DNA from: Escallonia rubra
Taxonomy: Eukaryota > Streptophyta > Magnoliopsida > Escalloniales > Escalloniaceae
Direction: 5' to 3'
Length of the DNA: 64,000 bases
Assembly: GCA_033065855.1 (NCBI GenBank)
Contig: JAVXUO010000067.1
Coordinates: 1-64,000 of the forward strand
The notes below the pieces were generated by a model that made no database searches, was not told the origin of the DNA, and saw nothing but the letters and a program-made list of their open reading frames with translations. Below are positions 9,011 to 19,990 of the stretch, one piece after another; the first letter of the stretch is position 1, and each line of letters begins with the position of its first letter. Both the position numbers and the translations under genes were made by a program.

Positions 9011-11305
9011 TTAAAGGGCCACTGCAGCTAGTTCGTCCTCATCTTCGGCGACATCTTCTTCCCCGTCTTGCAAACGCCTTGAACTTATTCCCAATGCCTT
9101 GTAATGGTTCCGCTTGTCGTGGTCGGTCATTTTGTTGCACAATGCACACATTCGCAGCTTTTTAGGTTGAGTTGCCGTTTCAATAGAGCTTTTCATCCGC
9201 GTAGATCTCTTGCGGCCTTTCGTTTGTGATATAATTGGATCCAACGGCCGGATATCATTGTCGTCTTCCTCCCCCGGCTCGTCATCTTCTGATCCCGTCG
9301 TAGGCTCGGTGTCAACCGCATTGGTGACTGAAGCTGCTTCCAACTGGTCGACGATGGGCTCTTGCTGCTGAGCTACCTCGAGGAGATGTTTATAACCGAC
9401 CATTGTAGCAGCAGCCTTTACGGACAAACGGGTGAACATCGTCACCAGATGATTATACCGCAACGTCTCTGATTCTTCAAAGTCAGTATACGGGTGCTCC
9501 GGAAAGGCAATGGTACCGTGCAACCTGTTTGCACCTTTCGTCCACCGTGGCAAGACGTATTTATCGGGGATTGTCCTGATATTCTTCTGGGTGAAAAATC
9601 GCAGAATGTGTCTACACAGGATGCCATGGAACTCAAACTTCTTGCAAACACATGTCACCGAGTCCGTCAATGTGTCGTGGCTCACCGTATACATTCTGCG
9701 CAGCTTCTCAGGGACGAGGTCATTCACGAGCGAATAAACCTTGTACTCACGCGTAGACTTTTCTGCCACCTTGTTTATACAGTATCGTCCCGATTTTTGC
9801 AGCTCTACTTGGTATAGCAAGAAGATCTCCTTCGTATACACTTTGGCACCGTTCAGCTCCAGCTGGGTCTCAAGCAACCTTCTCCTCTGTTTGTACGTGG
9901 TTGCAAAGTCTGCAGCCCTTTCTTTCATGAACAACGACGCAACCGCTTTCTGTGTGGATGTGACGAAACTCTTCAAATTGGTAGTTGTACCCACGTAACT
10001 ATCGAACGTGGCATTCATAGATTCACTCATGCCCGTCGTTTTCATGCCCGTAGAAAAATGCCTCCTCGTGTAAACGCCAATCCATTGCTCTTTGAGCTCG
10101 TACAAGTGCTGGAGCCACTCGTTGTCTTGCAATGAGTAATCCTCAACAAGCTTTTCCCACCTCTCCTCAAATTCCTTAATCGTTAATGACTTGCTAACGC
10201 ACGTGTCAAAATCCTGTTTAAAGTCTGGAAACTTTGCATACATGTGATGCAAACGTTCGGAGTATTTGTTGCTTATGTGCCAAGTGCACAAGTTGTGTCG
10301 AGTATCTAGGAATACGGTGGCAATAGCCTTCTTCGTTGCCAAATCTTGATCGGTGATGATAACTTTGGGCGCTTTGAAGTTCATGGCTTCCAGCCACGCC
10401 CTAAACAACCATTCAAAAGATATATCGCTCTCGTCCCTTAACAAGGCGAACCCGAACAGGATGGAGTGATAATGATGATTGACCCCCGTGAAAGGGGCAA
10501 AGGTCATCGAGTGCTTGTTGGTACGGTATGTGGTGTCGAAAGTCACGACATCCCCAAAATGCTTATAAGCGAGCCTCGAACGACTGTTGACCCAAAAAAA
10601 TGTGCTAACTCGATGCTCGTCGTCAAGTTTATAATCGAAGGTAAACTGCGGGTCCTTCATCTGCATCCGTTTCAATAGGCTCATTGTGGCTTGAGCATCA
10701 TTGAGGTCATACGCAGCTCGTCTATGGGTTCGGACCGCGTTACGAACGTCTGTCGTGTTAAAGTTTAAATTTTGAATTCCCCCGGCCTGTTCAGCAAGAA
10801 CATTAATCATGTCGGTAGGTCCTAGCCGCGCATCGCTCATTGTGTGAATGAGGCTCCTCGCGACCTTACCCATTTTCTTATGTTGATGCATCTGACTCAC
10901 CTTAGAAGGGGTTACTAACGGGTGATTGTGTGCCAGTTCCAGGCTGGTAATAAGCCAATGATCTTGCTTGGCTTTATAGCTTACGAACATCTTGACCTGA
11001 CAATTCGTTCACGCAAAGCAGTCCCGTCTTCTGCGCGAATATCTTATTTCGTCATCACTGTTATCGTTGCCTACGCGTGTCTCATTTTGCACTGGGTTTC
11101 TGCCCCTATGACACTCGTATAAGCGAGAGCATATCTTTTTCGTTACGTTGCTCGTTCTTGTAGTCTTTATTCTAATGCCAAATCCAACCCTCAGTGAATA
11201 CGCTCGGAAACATTCTCCAGCTTCTTCCAATGTTTGAAAGGTTCGTCCTAAATACGGATCACTAGCATCTACGGGGGTGTTGGAGCTCGACACGAAATCA
11301 GACAT
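9011..11305 (-). pseudogene. FAR1/FHY3-type Mutator transposase with one in-frame stop
   Basis: The frame runs from ATG 11305 to a stop at 9011, 764 sense-position codons. A single in-frame TGA at 11009-11011 splits it into a 98-residue N-terminal part and a long part with ATG 10990. The N-terminal part has the FAR1 DNA-binding pattern (FQTLEEAGECFRAYSLRVGF and a Cys/His-containing end). Counting from Met-10990, the MULE DDE core shows Asp152 (VVTFDTTYRTNKHSM), Asp214 (IITDQD), CTWH at 235-238 and Glu323 (GMSESMNATF). A SWIM zinc finger follows (C447, C449, C459, H461; CVCKKF ... CRHILRFF). The tail is acidic with a basic stretch. Such enzymes cut and paste the element in the nucleus. With only one stop the gene is nearly intact; readthrough, or a short unrecognised intron over the TGA, is possible. 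Confidence 0.85.
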
Positions 11306-11984
11306 TGTGAAACAAGACCTATGTAGAAATATAGACTACGCTTAACAATCAAATGACATTTTCAACTGAAAATATTACCTAAAAATTATCTTCACGAATA
11401 GACCAATTTAAGATGACAAATATACCATATACATGATCTCAAAAGTCTCCCATTTTGCTAATTATAGATTTATAGAACATAACATATTAAAATTAATAAG
11501 ATAAATAGACAAATTCATCATGTCAAAATACAACAAACGTATCTCAAAAAATTCGAATTTAAATAGGATACATGTGTCGAGGTTAGCGAACCTCAAAAAA
11601 ATCAAAATTAACTACAATAAATTTGTTTAAATTCTACAAATTAATTTCTAGAACATCACAAGTTGATGAATAGAGTGACAAATTTCTAGAACATCATACA
11701 AAATCTATACTTTTTTGTCAAAAAAATATATATATATTTTATCAGTCAATCCACCCAGAAAATATTTGAGATCAGAAACTTACCTTGCTTGACTGAAGAT
11801 TGAAGCAAGTGTTACTCGAAGCTTGAGGGGAGCCGAAAATGGAAGCAAGTGAATCCAAAGGAGAAGAAAAGTTTGCCGAAAGAGCTGAGAATTAGAGAAC
11901 TTTGGGGGTATGGGAAATAATGTATGCGACACTGTATAGTGGAAATTATTCCCGACACTCTGACACGTGCAGAAATAAAGTCCC
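11306..11984. other. Upstream region of the transposase gene, no gene seen
   Basis: AT-rich non-coding sequence between the transposase start and the right terminal repeat. Short repeats of TTCTAGAACATCA occur near 11646 and 11686. It should hold the transposase promoter. A GA-rich block lies near 11820-11900. Confidence 0.5.
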
Positions 11985-12235
11985 TGAAATAAGGTCCTGA
12001 TAGGTGTCAGCCTAGGGGACGTCCGCTACACTGTATAGCGGATTCCTTTTTTGCTGTCCCGTGTCAGGACTTCAATATCGTCTGGGATACAGTATAGCGG
12101 ACGGTGCGGAGGGGCAAAAAGGTCAAAAAGGCCTTCCGCTATACAGTATGGCGGACGACGGACAGTATTAGTAAAAGGCACGATCTGGGCCGTCCATCTT
12201 TCAGGATGGACGGCCAGATCGCGCTAGCAAAATAG
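11985..12235 (-). repeat. Right terminal inverted repeat of element B
   Basis: This is the inverted partner of 1144-1395. It contains palindrome copies at 12021-12043, 12080-12102 and 12134-12156 and the terminal hairpin at about 12188-12215. A weaker half-site lies just inside at about 11925-11942. Confidence 0.8.
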
Positions 12236-12245
12236 TATATATATA

Positions 12246-13317
12246 TACTAGTCTAGTAACCCGGGCAAGGCCCGGGTCGGTTATAGTTAACGACTTATGT
12301 AACCGTACATTTGAGTGTCAGTATATTTTAGTAGAGTTAAGTTGGTTATTGAGGCGTTATACTGTTGATTTTGAACTAAGCTTTATTTATATTTGCGTGA
12401 AGCAAACCATCAAATTCAAAATATGTCACATACATGCATTTCACATATAAGTATCATCATAATAAAAAGAAACTTAAAAGAAAAACCTAAAACTGAAAAG
12501 TGTTCCAAAATAATAAATATTGATCTGATTCCACATTTATTAAATTTGTGAAATATCGTACGATTACAAACGATAATTAAAGATAATATTGAAAGAACGA
12601 TCATACAGTTATTTTTAAGTAATTATTATACTACTATGTCATTGAGTAAAAGATATGTCAAATGGATAAAACTTTTGTTCACGTCAAGTTTATCGTATAG
12701 ACTGTGATAGAAGGAGCTGCAATGACTTAGGGTTAAAAAATTCTTTTTTTATGTTCACTTACTTTATCTTTTTGCTTTGTAGATTATTGATTGAGTTCTA
12801 ATTTTGTAACATATTAAGGTGATTATAGTAATGCCTAAGTTCTAATAATTTCATTTGTTCGTTAAGAGCATAAAATAATTTTACATCTTGAATTATGAGC
12901 TACAACATATATTTTAATGATTACTAATATTTTTTATATTTAAAGTTTGTTGAAGTGCTAGTAATCATATTAATTTCTAGTAAGTTTCAACAATTATTTC
13001 AATATAAAACTTTGTCTCTCATGTTTTTACATTCGTTTTTATTTAGAGTTTTTATAAAGTGCAAGTAAAGATACAAAACTTTTAATCTTTACTTATCTTT
13101 CACTCTTTAAATTTATTGTTCTTATCTTGTTGAATACTTTAGGTGATAAAAGTCATAATCAAATACCAGTAATTTAATTTATTAAGTATAATATAAAATA
13201 TATCCAACTTATGAGATATAACATTTATTTCAATACTTTTGCCTCTCATTATTTACATTATTTCTTGGTTAGGGTTTTTTGAAAGCGCGAGTAATATAAT
13301 TATTGATGATGCACAGA
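12246..13317 (+). repeat. Left arm of element C
   Basis: The arm is the inverted match of about 17628-19723. Anchors include TGTCAAATGGATAAAACTTT (12656) against its complement near 18284, TCCAACTTATGAGATATAAC (13203) against 17725-17740, and GCGCGAGTAAT (13286) against 17653-17663. Confidence 0.75.
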
Positions 13318-13949
13318 GCTTATGACTTGATACTTATAATTGATTTTTTTTCGCATTTAAAAGGAGTATATGATTTCCGTTTGAGAGATTGAGGCAATCT
13401 AACTAAAAATTAATTTGTGAAAGTGAATTTCTATTTTGGCATAATAAAGTTTGTTTGAACGTGAAGTAAAATAAGGTGTGCTTCACTTATTAGTTTTTTG
13501 TTTTTTTTTTTTTTGGACTTGTTAGGTATATATTATTTTCATTTCTAAGTTTTTGGTAAAACTAATTTCTTAAATACACATATATTTGGATACTTTGACG
13601 TATTTTGAAAAACTACGTCATTTTTGGTTTGTATATATTACTATCGTAAATTGAAAAAAAACACTTTTAATTCTTGAGTGTCGTCTTTAGTTTCATACAT
13701 TATTGTCGTAGTTTTCTTTAATTTTTTTAAAATTCTCTTGAGGTCTTAACAGTCAAAATCAAAGCATAATATATAAATATATGTCTATAGCATAGTGTTT
13801 TAAATTTTTTATAATTGATTTTTTAGTTTTATAGTTATTTACAAATATCGGGATAATTATACTAACAAAATTTTCAATAATAAATCATAGTAAAAAGTTA
13901 ATAAGTAGGGAATGATTTTATTATTTTACCTTTGAAGATTTTAGTTTGT

Positions 13950-16450
13950 TGTTTTGAAATATGTTTGAAGTGTTAAAAGTTAAAATTAAGGCATAGTATA
14001 TGAGTATATAGATTATGTAGAGTTTTAGAAGGTGTAGAATTAGCTAGTTTTCTAGTTTTAGAAGGTATAAAAAATTGGGTAAATTAGAACTACAGTTTTT
14101 TTTTTAATAATAAACCATATTAAAGTGTTTGCAATTAAGTTGGGATAAAAAAAAGACACGAAAATAAATAAGATAATATGTCGCATAATTAGAAAGTATG
14201 ATATGTCGTGTAAATAGCGCCATGATGCATATCTCTAATTTAGTAATTTCAAAAATTATTTATGAAATTAAATTGTAAATTTTTGTATTTTAACTACTTT
14301 TAAGAGTTAAGTCATATTCAGTTTGATTCCTTTTTAGTTCGCATTTATTGGTGTATATGATTCCCAATTTAGAAGTTGATGTCACACAATGAAAATTAAT
14401 ATCTTAAGTAAATTACCATGTTGGTGTTTGAAAACATTTTTAAAAATTAAGTCATATTCGCTTTGTATATTATTTTCATAAATATAAATGAAAGATCTTT
14501 ATTTATAAGTCATATACGCATTGATTTCTTTTTTTGTTTGCATGTATGGTATATGATTCCCAATTTAAAATTTGAGATCAATTTTTTGATACATCATCAT
14601 GTTTGTTTTCGAGTCCTTTTCCCTTTTTATCCATATTTATCAAATTACACATGTATCATGATTATTTACTTTGATTTATTATTAAAAAAATTCGCAACTA
14701 TTGTTCCCATAAATTTAGTTTACTTGATATGAGTAAAAAACCAATTTTACACATTCTAAAACTCTACCTAATCAATGTATCAACATATTAGGACTTAATT
14801 TTAACTATTAACACCTCAAAAATACTTTAAGATAACAAAATAAAGACTGAAAAATATGAATAATTAAAAACGTAATTTTTTTTTTAAACTTAAGTCATAT
14901 CACTTTGTAAACTAATTTTGAAAGATCTTAATTTGCGAATTATTTATCTTTGATTTCATACATGATTTGATGTATATGATTCCCAATTTCGAATTTAAAG
15001 TCAATTTTGCGACACATCATCATGTTTGTTTTCGAGTCCTTTTTCTTTTTTATCCATATTTATCATAATTACACATGCATCGTGATTCTTTTCTTTAATT
15101 TATTTTTAGAAATTCGTAGTTATTGTTGCCATAATTTTAGTTTACCTTATATGAGTAGAAAACCAATCCTACACCTTCTAAAACTCTACCTAATCAACGT
15201 ATCAACATATTAGGACTTAATTTTGACTTTTAACACCTAAAAAAAAACTTTAAGAGATAACACAAGAAACACTAAAAAATATAAAAAATGTAAAATAGTG
15301 TTAAAAATTAAGTCATATCACTTTGTAAGTTATATTAAGAAGATCTTGATTTGTGAATTATTTATCTTTGATTTCACATGATATTTTGTATTTTACATTC
15401 TGAGATTTTATTTTATTTTAAAAAAACTTTTGAGGTGTTAGTAGTGAAAGTTAAGACCTTATATGTTGGTATATTGAATAGGTAGAATTTTAGAAGGTGC
15501 AGAATTGGTTTTCTATTCTTATAAAGTTTAGTAAAATTATGCGAATAATACCTGTGAATTTTTTAATAATAAATTACCGTAAAGAGTTATGATGCATATG
15601 AAACTTTAGTAAGAAGAGGTTTTTAAAGTACTTTTGAAGTTTAGTAGTAAAAATTAAGACCTTATATATTAGTATATGAACAGGTAGAAGGTGTAGAATT
15701 AGTTTTTTACTCTTATAAAGTTTAATAAAATTATACAGATAATACCTACGAATTTATTAATAATAAATTCTAACAAAGAGTAATGATGCATGCATGACTT
15801 TAATAAGTAGAATTTTTAAAGTACATTTGGGGTAGTAGTAGTGAAAAATAATAGTAAAAGAGTCATCGTGAATGTGTGACTTTAAGAAAGAGAGGCTTTT
15901 AAAGTACTTTTGAGGTGTTGGTAGTGAATATTAAGACTTTATTTGTTAGTATAATGAATAGGCAGAGTTTTAAAGATGCAAAATTGTATGCCCTGTGAAT
16001 TTTTTAATAAAAAAATTATAGTAAAGAGTCGTGATGCATATGTGACTTTAATAAGTATAGGTTTTTAAATTACTTTTGGGGTATTAGTAGTGAAAATTAA
16101 GACCTTGTATGTTAATATATCGAACAAGTAGAGTTTTAAAAGGTTCATAATTAGTTTTCTACTCTTATAAAGTTTAGTGAAATTATGCCAATAATACCTG
16201 CGAATTTTTTAATAATAAGTTATAATAAAGAGTCATGATGCATGTGTGACTTTAATAAGTAGAGATTTTTAAAGTATTTTTGAACTGTTAGTAGTGAAAA
16301 TTAAGAGCTTATATGTAATTATATTGAATAGGTAGAGTTTTTTAAGGTGCGTAATTAGTTTTTTAATCGTATAAAGTTTAAATAAAATTATGTTAATAAT
16401 ACCTGTGAATTTTTTAATAAGAAATTATAGTAAAAGGTCGTGGTGCATGT
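13950..16450. repeat. Internal AT-rich repeats of element C, about 200-bp and 419-bp units, both orientations
   Basis: A unit beginning GTAGTGAAAATTAAGACC and running through TAGGTAGAGTTTTAGAAGGT, TTCTACTCTTATAAAGTTTA and AATACCTGTGAATTTTTTAA recurs near 15447, 15645, 15915, 16088 and 16290. Two copies of the same sequence in the opposite orientation lie at about 14552-14960 and 14971-15290 (offset about 419 bp). A diverged plus-orientation copy lies near 13975. ORFs called in this stretch are chance translations of AT-rich repeat. Confidence 0.65.
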
Positions 16451-16663
16451 GTGTCTCTAATAGTTAGAAGTGAAAAATGAATGTGATATCAAAACAAAGA
16501 GTCATGGTGCATGTGTGTCTCTAATAAGTAGAAGTGAAAAAGAAATGTAATATCAAAATAAACATGATGCATGCCGCATAAGTAAAAGGCAATGACATGT
16601 CGCAAAATTAAAAGAGATAAAAAAGGAAAAGAACACTAAAAAAGACTTATGTATCGCCTCCAC

Positions 16664-16879
16664 TACTACAAGAATGTTATATGCTAGAAGGGTCTCCTCC
16701 ACACAGATTAGTAGCTTCACAGCGACGGATCGATCGACTGGCTTGTTGAATCCTACAACAAGGACTCCAAAACTTTTAATTCTGATTTTGCTGGTGCGAT
16801 GGTGAAGATGGGTGATATTAGTCCTCTCACTGGCTCCAGCGGAGAGATAAGGAAAAACTATAGGAAGGTCAATTCATGA
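16664..16879 (+). pseudogene. Class III peroxidase, C-terminal fragment inside element C
   Basis: One frame of 72 codons reads YYKNV, then [27 protein letters not shown] and [20 protein letters not shown] before a stop at 16877-16879. This is the last part of a plant secretory (class III) peroxidase, where the family usually has YYKNL, KGLLHSDQ, a SDFA-AM-KMG-I-PLTG block and RKNCR. Three in-frame stops (TAG at about 16694, TAG/TAG near 16716-16722) disable it, and the conserved Cys after RKN is Tyr. Only this terminal stretch is present, so it is a gene fragment carried by, or trapped in, the transposon. Its base composition is clearly less AT-rich than its surroundings. Confidence 0.8.
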
Positions 16880-17139
16880 AGAGGACGTCTACTTGCTCAA
16901 TAATCAACAATAAGAGCTTGTTTTGTGTTACGTAGGAGTGTTAAGTGTGATTAACTAGCAATGACACTTTTTTGATTCTCTACTAGCCATGAACATGTTG
17001 TTTTTGAAACTGCGTGTCTTCCGTTACCTAGAAATGTCAAGGGTAGTTAACTACCGATAAAATGTTATGATATAACTCAAATATAACTCTCAATAATTGG
17101 GGGACACTCGGTATTCCTAGTCAAATTGGGAGATTGTTG
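16880..17139. other. Flank of the peroxidase fragment, no gene seen
   Basis: It may include the 3' untranslated region of the captured peroxidase copy. No other feature was recognised. Confidence 0.4.
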
Positions 17140-17631
17140 ATTATCTTATCAGGATTCTACGCACACACTGATTCCACACAACCCACACTAAATCACATAA
17201 ACTAGATAGGGTACAATAATTACCCAACGAAGTTCTTCAATCACCCCTCTTCCTCTCTAATTTTTGCCTGCCGCGAGCCCCCTGTTTCTTCCCTTTTTTC
17301 TCTTGCTCTATTTCTGCTTCTTTCTTTCTTTCTTTTCTTTTCACCCGAGATTCATTTATCTTCAATCCAATATTTCACTATTTAATTAGCTTAGTCATTG
17401 CAAGCTAGTAGGTGGTGGCAAGACTCTAAAAGACATGGTTTTTAAATTATTTTCATAAAATTGCAAAATAGTCCCTCAAGTTTCCAAAATTACATAAATG
17501 CCCCCAAATCTTTTTAAGATCTTATGCACTGCTAATACCCGAGCATTGCTCAAATTTAACGCCCGTTTATTTTATTTTTTTGGAGCCCAGATGGTTACTT
17601 TAACCGACTCTCGAAGTTCGGGATATTACAG
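17140..17631 (-). mobile_element. Truncated LTR fragment (gypsy-type, TGTAATATCCCGAA start)
   Basis: Reading from 17631 on the minus strand, the sequence begins TGTAATATCCCGAACTTCGAG. It follows the first about 500 bp of the LTR at 55944-59055: the same start, a CGTTAAATTTGAGCAATGCTC-like block, a run of 'no more than 60 nt of T then GGG' blocks ending in CTTGAGGGACTATTTTG, and an AGAGCAAGAGAAAAAAGGGA block. The rest of the LTR is missing. It interrupts the inner end of the right arm of element C. Confidence 0.6.
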
Positions 17632-18333
17632 TATGCGTCATCAATTTTTAGATTACTCGCGCTTTCAAAAAAACTCTAACTAATAAATAATGTAAAAACA
17701 TGAGAGACAAAATTATATACTAAATATCTCATAAGTTGGAATTTTTTTTTATACTATACTTAATTAATAAATTAAATTATTGGTATTTTATTATGACTTT
17801 ATCTCGTAAAGTATTCAACAAAATAAGATCCAAAAATTTAAAGAGTAAAAGATAAGTAAAGATTAAATGTTTTGTACTTTTACTTGCACTTTAGAAAACT
17901 CTAAATAAGAAAGAATGTAAAAACATGAGAGACAATATTATATATTAAAATTATTGTTGAAGCTTACTAGAAATTAATAAGATTACTAGAACTTAAATAA
18001 AATTTAGATATGAAAAATATTGGTAGTTGTTAAAATAAATATTGTAGCTCATAATTCAAGATGTAAAATTGCTTTATACTCTTAATGAACAAATGAAATT
18101 ATTAGAACTTAGGCATTACTATAATCACTAGAATATATTATAAAATTAGAACTCAATCAATAATCTATAAAGCAAAAACATAAAGTAACTGAACACAAAA
18201 AAGAATTTGTTAATCCTAAGTCATTGCAGTCCCTTCTATCACAGTCTATACGATAAATTCGACTTGAACAAAATTTTTATCCATTTGACATATCTTTTAC
18301 TCAATCGCATAGTGATATAATAATACTTAAAAA

Positions 18334-19154
18334 GGATAATTGCAAAAACTACCCTTGTGGTTTGGGCCAATTGCAAAAAGACCCATGTTGTTACAAAAGT
18401 TACAAAAAAACACATACGGGTGCAAAAGTGTTACAACCGTTAAAAAAATCGTTCAAACTAACGGCATGTGATGTTCACGCTCCTTAATAGTGCGTTTGGT
18501 AGAGAATATTCTAACGAAATGACAAAAATGCCCTTTATTTCTTTCCTCTCCAAATCTTGATTTTTTTTCCTACTCCAATCAGTTAAACCCTAACAGCCGC
18601 CACCTGCTTCATCACAATTGCCGGCGCCTGCTCCACTCAGATCTGTTCGTCGATTTTGGGTTCCACCGTTTGGTTTTGGTGTGATGTCGTTGTGGTGGAA
18701 GGCCGAAGTGTAGGGATCTACGGTCTACAGATCGACAGTCTCGGTCGCTCACATCGACAGTCTCGATCGTTCTTTTCCTCCCTCCGGTTAGCTTTGGTCG
18801 GCCGTAGCTTCGACTGTTTCTTCTTTCCGTCTGACGCCGTTCGTTTCCGTCTGTAGCTTCGGCCCTCGCCAGTGACCAGCGTTCCCCTTTCCCCTTCCAT
18901 CCCGTCCCCTTCTTGTTGCCTCACATGCTTGCTCACACCGGCCCTAATTAGGGCTTGGGCTTGTGGCGAAGAATGAAGGGCAATTTTTCATTTGGACAAT
19001 TTACAGGGGTATTTTGGACAAATTTTTTATTTCGTAACAGAAACCGTGGGTTGCAACACTTTTGCGAACACCGATGTTCCTTTGCAACTTTTGTAACAAC
19101 AGGGGTCTTTTTGCAGTTGGCCCAAACCACAAGAGTATTTTTTGCAATTATCCC
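18334..19154. mobile_element. 821-bp TIR element with a 10-bp TSD and GC-rich cargo
   Basis: The ends GGATAATTGCAAAAACTACC and the complement of the right end (GGGATAATTGCAAAAAATAC) are inverted for about 100 bp. Shared text includes CTTGTGGTTTGGGCCAA and CAAAAAGACCC. The direct repeat TACTTAAAAA flanks it at 18324-18333 and 19155-19164. The uninterrupted sequence is present in the left arm of element C near 12610-12625. A 9-10 bp TSD suggests a Mutator-like element. The middle (about 18590-18930) is GC-rich and CT-rich, like a captured 5' gene region; I could not identify the source. Confidence 0.8.
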
Positions 19155-19362
19155 TACTTAAAAAGAACCATATGCTTGTTCTTTTAATATTATCTTTAAC
19201 TATCGTTTGTAATCGTACGATATTTCACAAATGTAATAAATGTAGAATTAGTTCGATATTTACTATTTTGGAACATTTTTCAGTTTTAGATTTTTTTAGG
19301 GTTTCTTTATATTATGATGATACTTATATATGAAATGCATGAATGCGACATATACTGAATTT

Positions 19363-19544
19363 GGGATCAAGATTCTCTGCTGTACAGCAGAGGTGCTGTA
19401 CCCACAAAATGTCGCTAAATGTTTTTTAGCGACAAAAAATTATCACTATAAATTTCAGTAACAGCGACAAAACACTTTAAATGATAATCTTTTGTCGCTA
19501 AATGCTGTACAGCACCTCTGTTGTACAAGAGAGGATCTTGATCC
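19363..19544. mobile_element. MITE of about 182 bp, 7-8 bp TSD
   Basis: The ends start GGGATCAAGATTCTCTGCTG on the left and, on the complement of the right, GGGATCAAGATCCTCTCTTG, with about 45 bp of inverted similarity including GAGGTGCTGTAC. CTGAATTT flanks it at 19355-19362 and 19545-19552 (one base can be assigned either way). An inner hairpin, TGTCGCTAAATG ... TTAGCGACA, is present. An 8-bp TSD would suit hAT. It lies within the right arm of element C. Confidence 0.75.
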
Positions 19545-19723
19545 CTGAATTTCATAGTTCGCTTCACGCGAATATAAATAAAGCTTTGTTCAAAAGGATC
19601 GACATAACGCCTATATAACCAACCTTAATTAACTCTACCAAAATATATTGACACTCAAACGTACAGGTACATAAATCGTTAAATATAACCAACATGGGCC
19701 TTGCCCGGGTTACTGGACTAGTA

Positions 19724-19990
19724 AATATATAATAAACGAAGCATTTTGCGTTGTGGATGTGACAAATAAGCTTTTTTTTTAGTGTTCTTTTCTCTTTTTA
19801 CCCCTTTTAACTATGCGACACGTCATCATTTTTGTCTGGTGTTTCATTCCTCTTTTACCTCTACTTATTAAAGTCTCACATGTATCATGACTCTTTATTA
19901 TAACTTATTATTGAAAAATTCGGAGGTATTATTACCATAAATTTAGTAGTCTCTATAAGAGTAAAAAACCTCCTCTACACCTTCTAAAAC
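19724..19990. repeat. Copy of the element C internal repeat outside the element
   Basis: The complement of this stretch reads through the same text as the internal repeats of element C at about 16150-16650 (TTTTAGAAGGTGTAGA, TATTACC.., AGAGTCATGATACATGTG, AAGAGAAAAGAACACT). It is probably a remnant of a related element into which element C inserted. Confidence 0.5.

Larger units (their letters stand above)
1144..12235. mobile_element. Mutator-like transposable element (element B), 11.1 kb, multi-gene
   Basis: The two ends match as inverted repeats. The left end begins CTATTTTGCTAGCGCGATCT and the right end is its complement, finishing GCGCTAGCAAAATAG at 12235. Similarity continues inward for about 250 bp with a GGCCGTCCATC hairpin near each end. 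Inside are a FAR1-type MULE transposase (minus strand), a plant mobile domain gene, an ULP1-like protease, a pair of paralogous short ORFs and a B3-domain gene. Both ends abut (TA)n tracts, so the expected 9-11 bp TSD cannot be resolved. On the left the first 15 bases are also preceded by their own inverted copy (about 1127-1142). Coding lesions are few, which suggests a fairly young or recently functional element. Known plant MULEs can carry ULP1 genes (the Kaonashi group). Confidence 0.85.
12246..19723. mobile_element. Foldback-type TIR element (element C), AT-rich, with nested insertions
   Basis: The left end TACTAGTCTAGTAACCCGGG and the right end (complement of TACTAGTCCAGTAACCCGGG) are inverted, and both flanks are TA-rich. 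Similarity runs inward for about 1 kb on the left (to about 13317) and, once nested insertions are removed, to about 17628 on the right. No transposase was found, so it is non-autonomous. The long arms suggest a Mutator-like or foldback element; the superfamily is not certain. It contains AT-rich repeats, a peroxidase fragment, an LTR fragment and two nested TIR elements. Confidence 0.7.
17632..19723 (-). repeat. Right arm of element C, interrupted twice
   Basis: This is the inverted partner of 12246-13317. It is broken by the elements at 18334-19154 and 19363-19544. In each case the left arm gives the empty-site sequence, which confirms the insertions. Confidence 0.75.

Noticed and set aside
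14463-15213. Two hydrophobic ORFs that could be membrane proteins
   Set aside because: They are translations of two copies of an AT-rich repeat of element C and share the same repeat borders.
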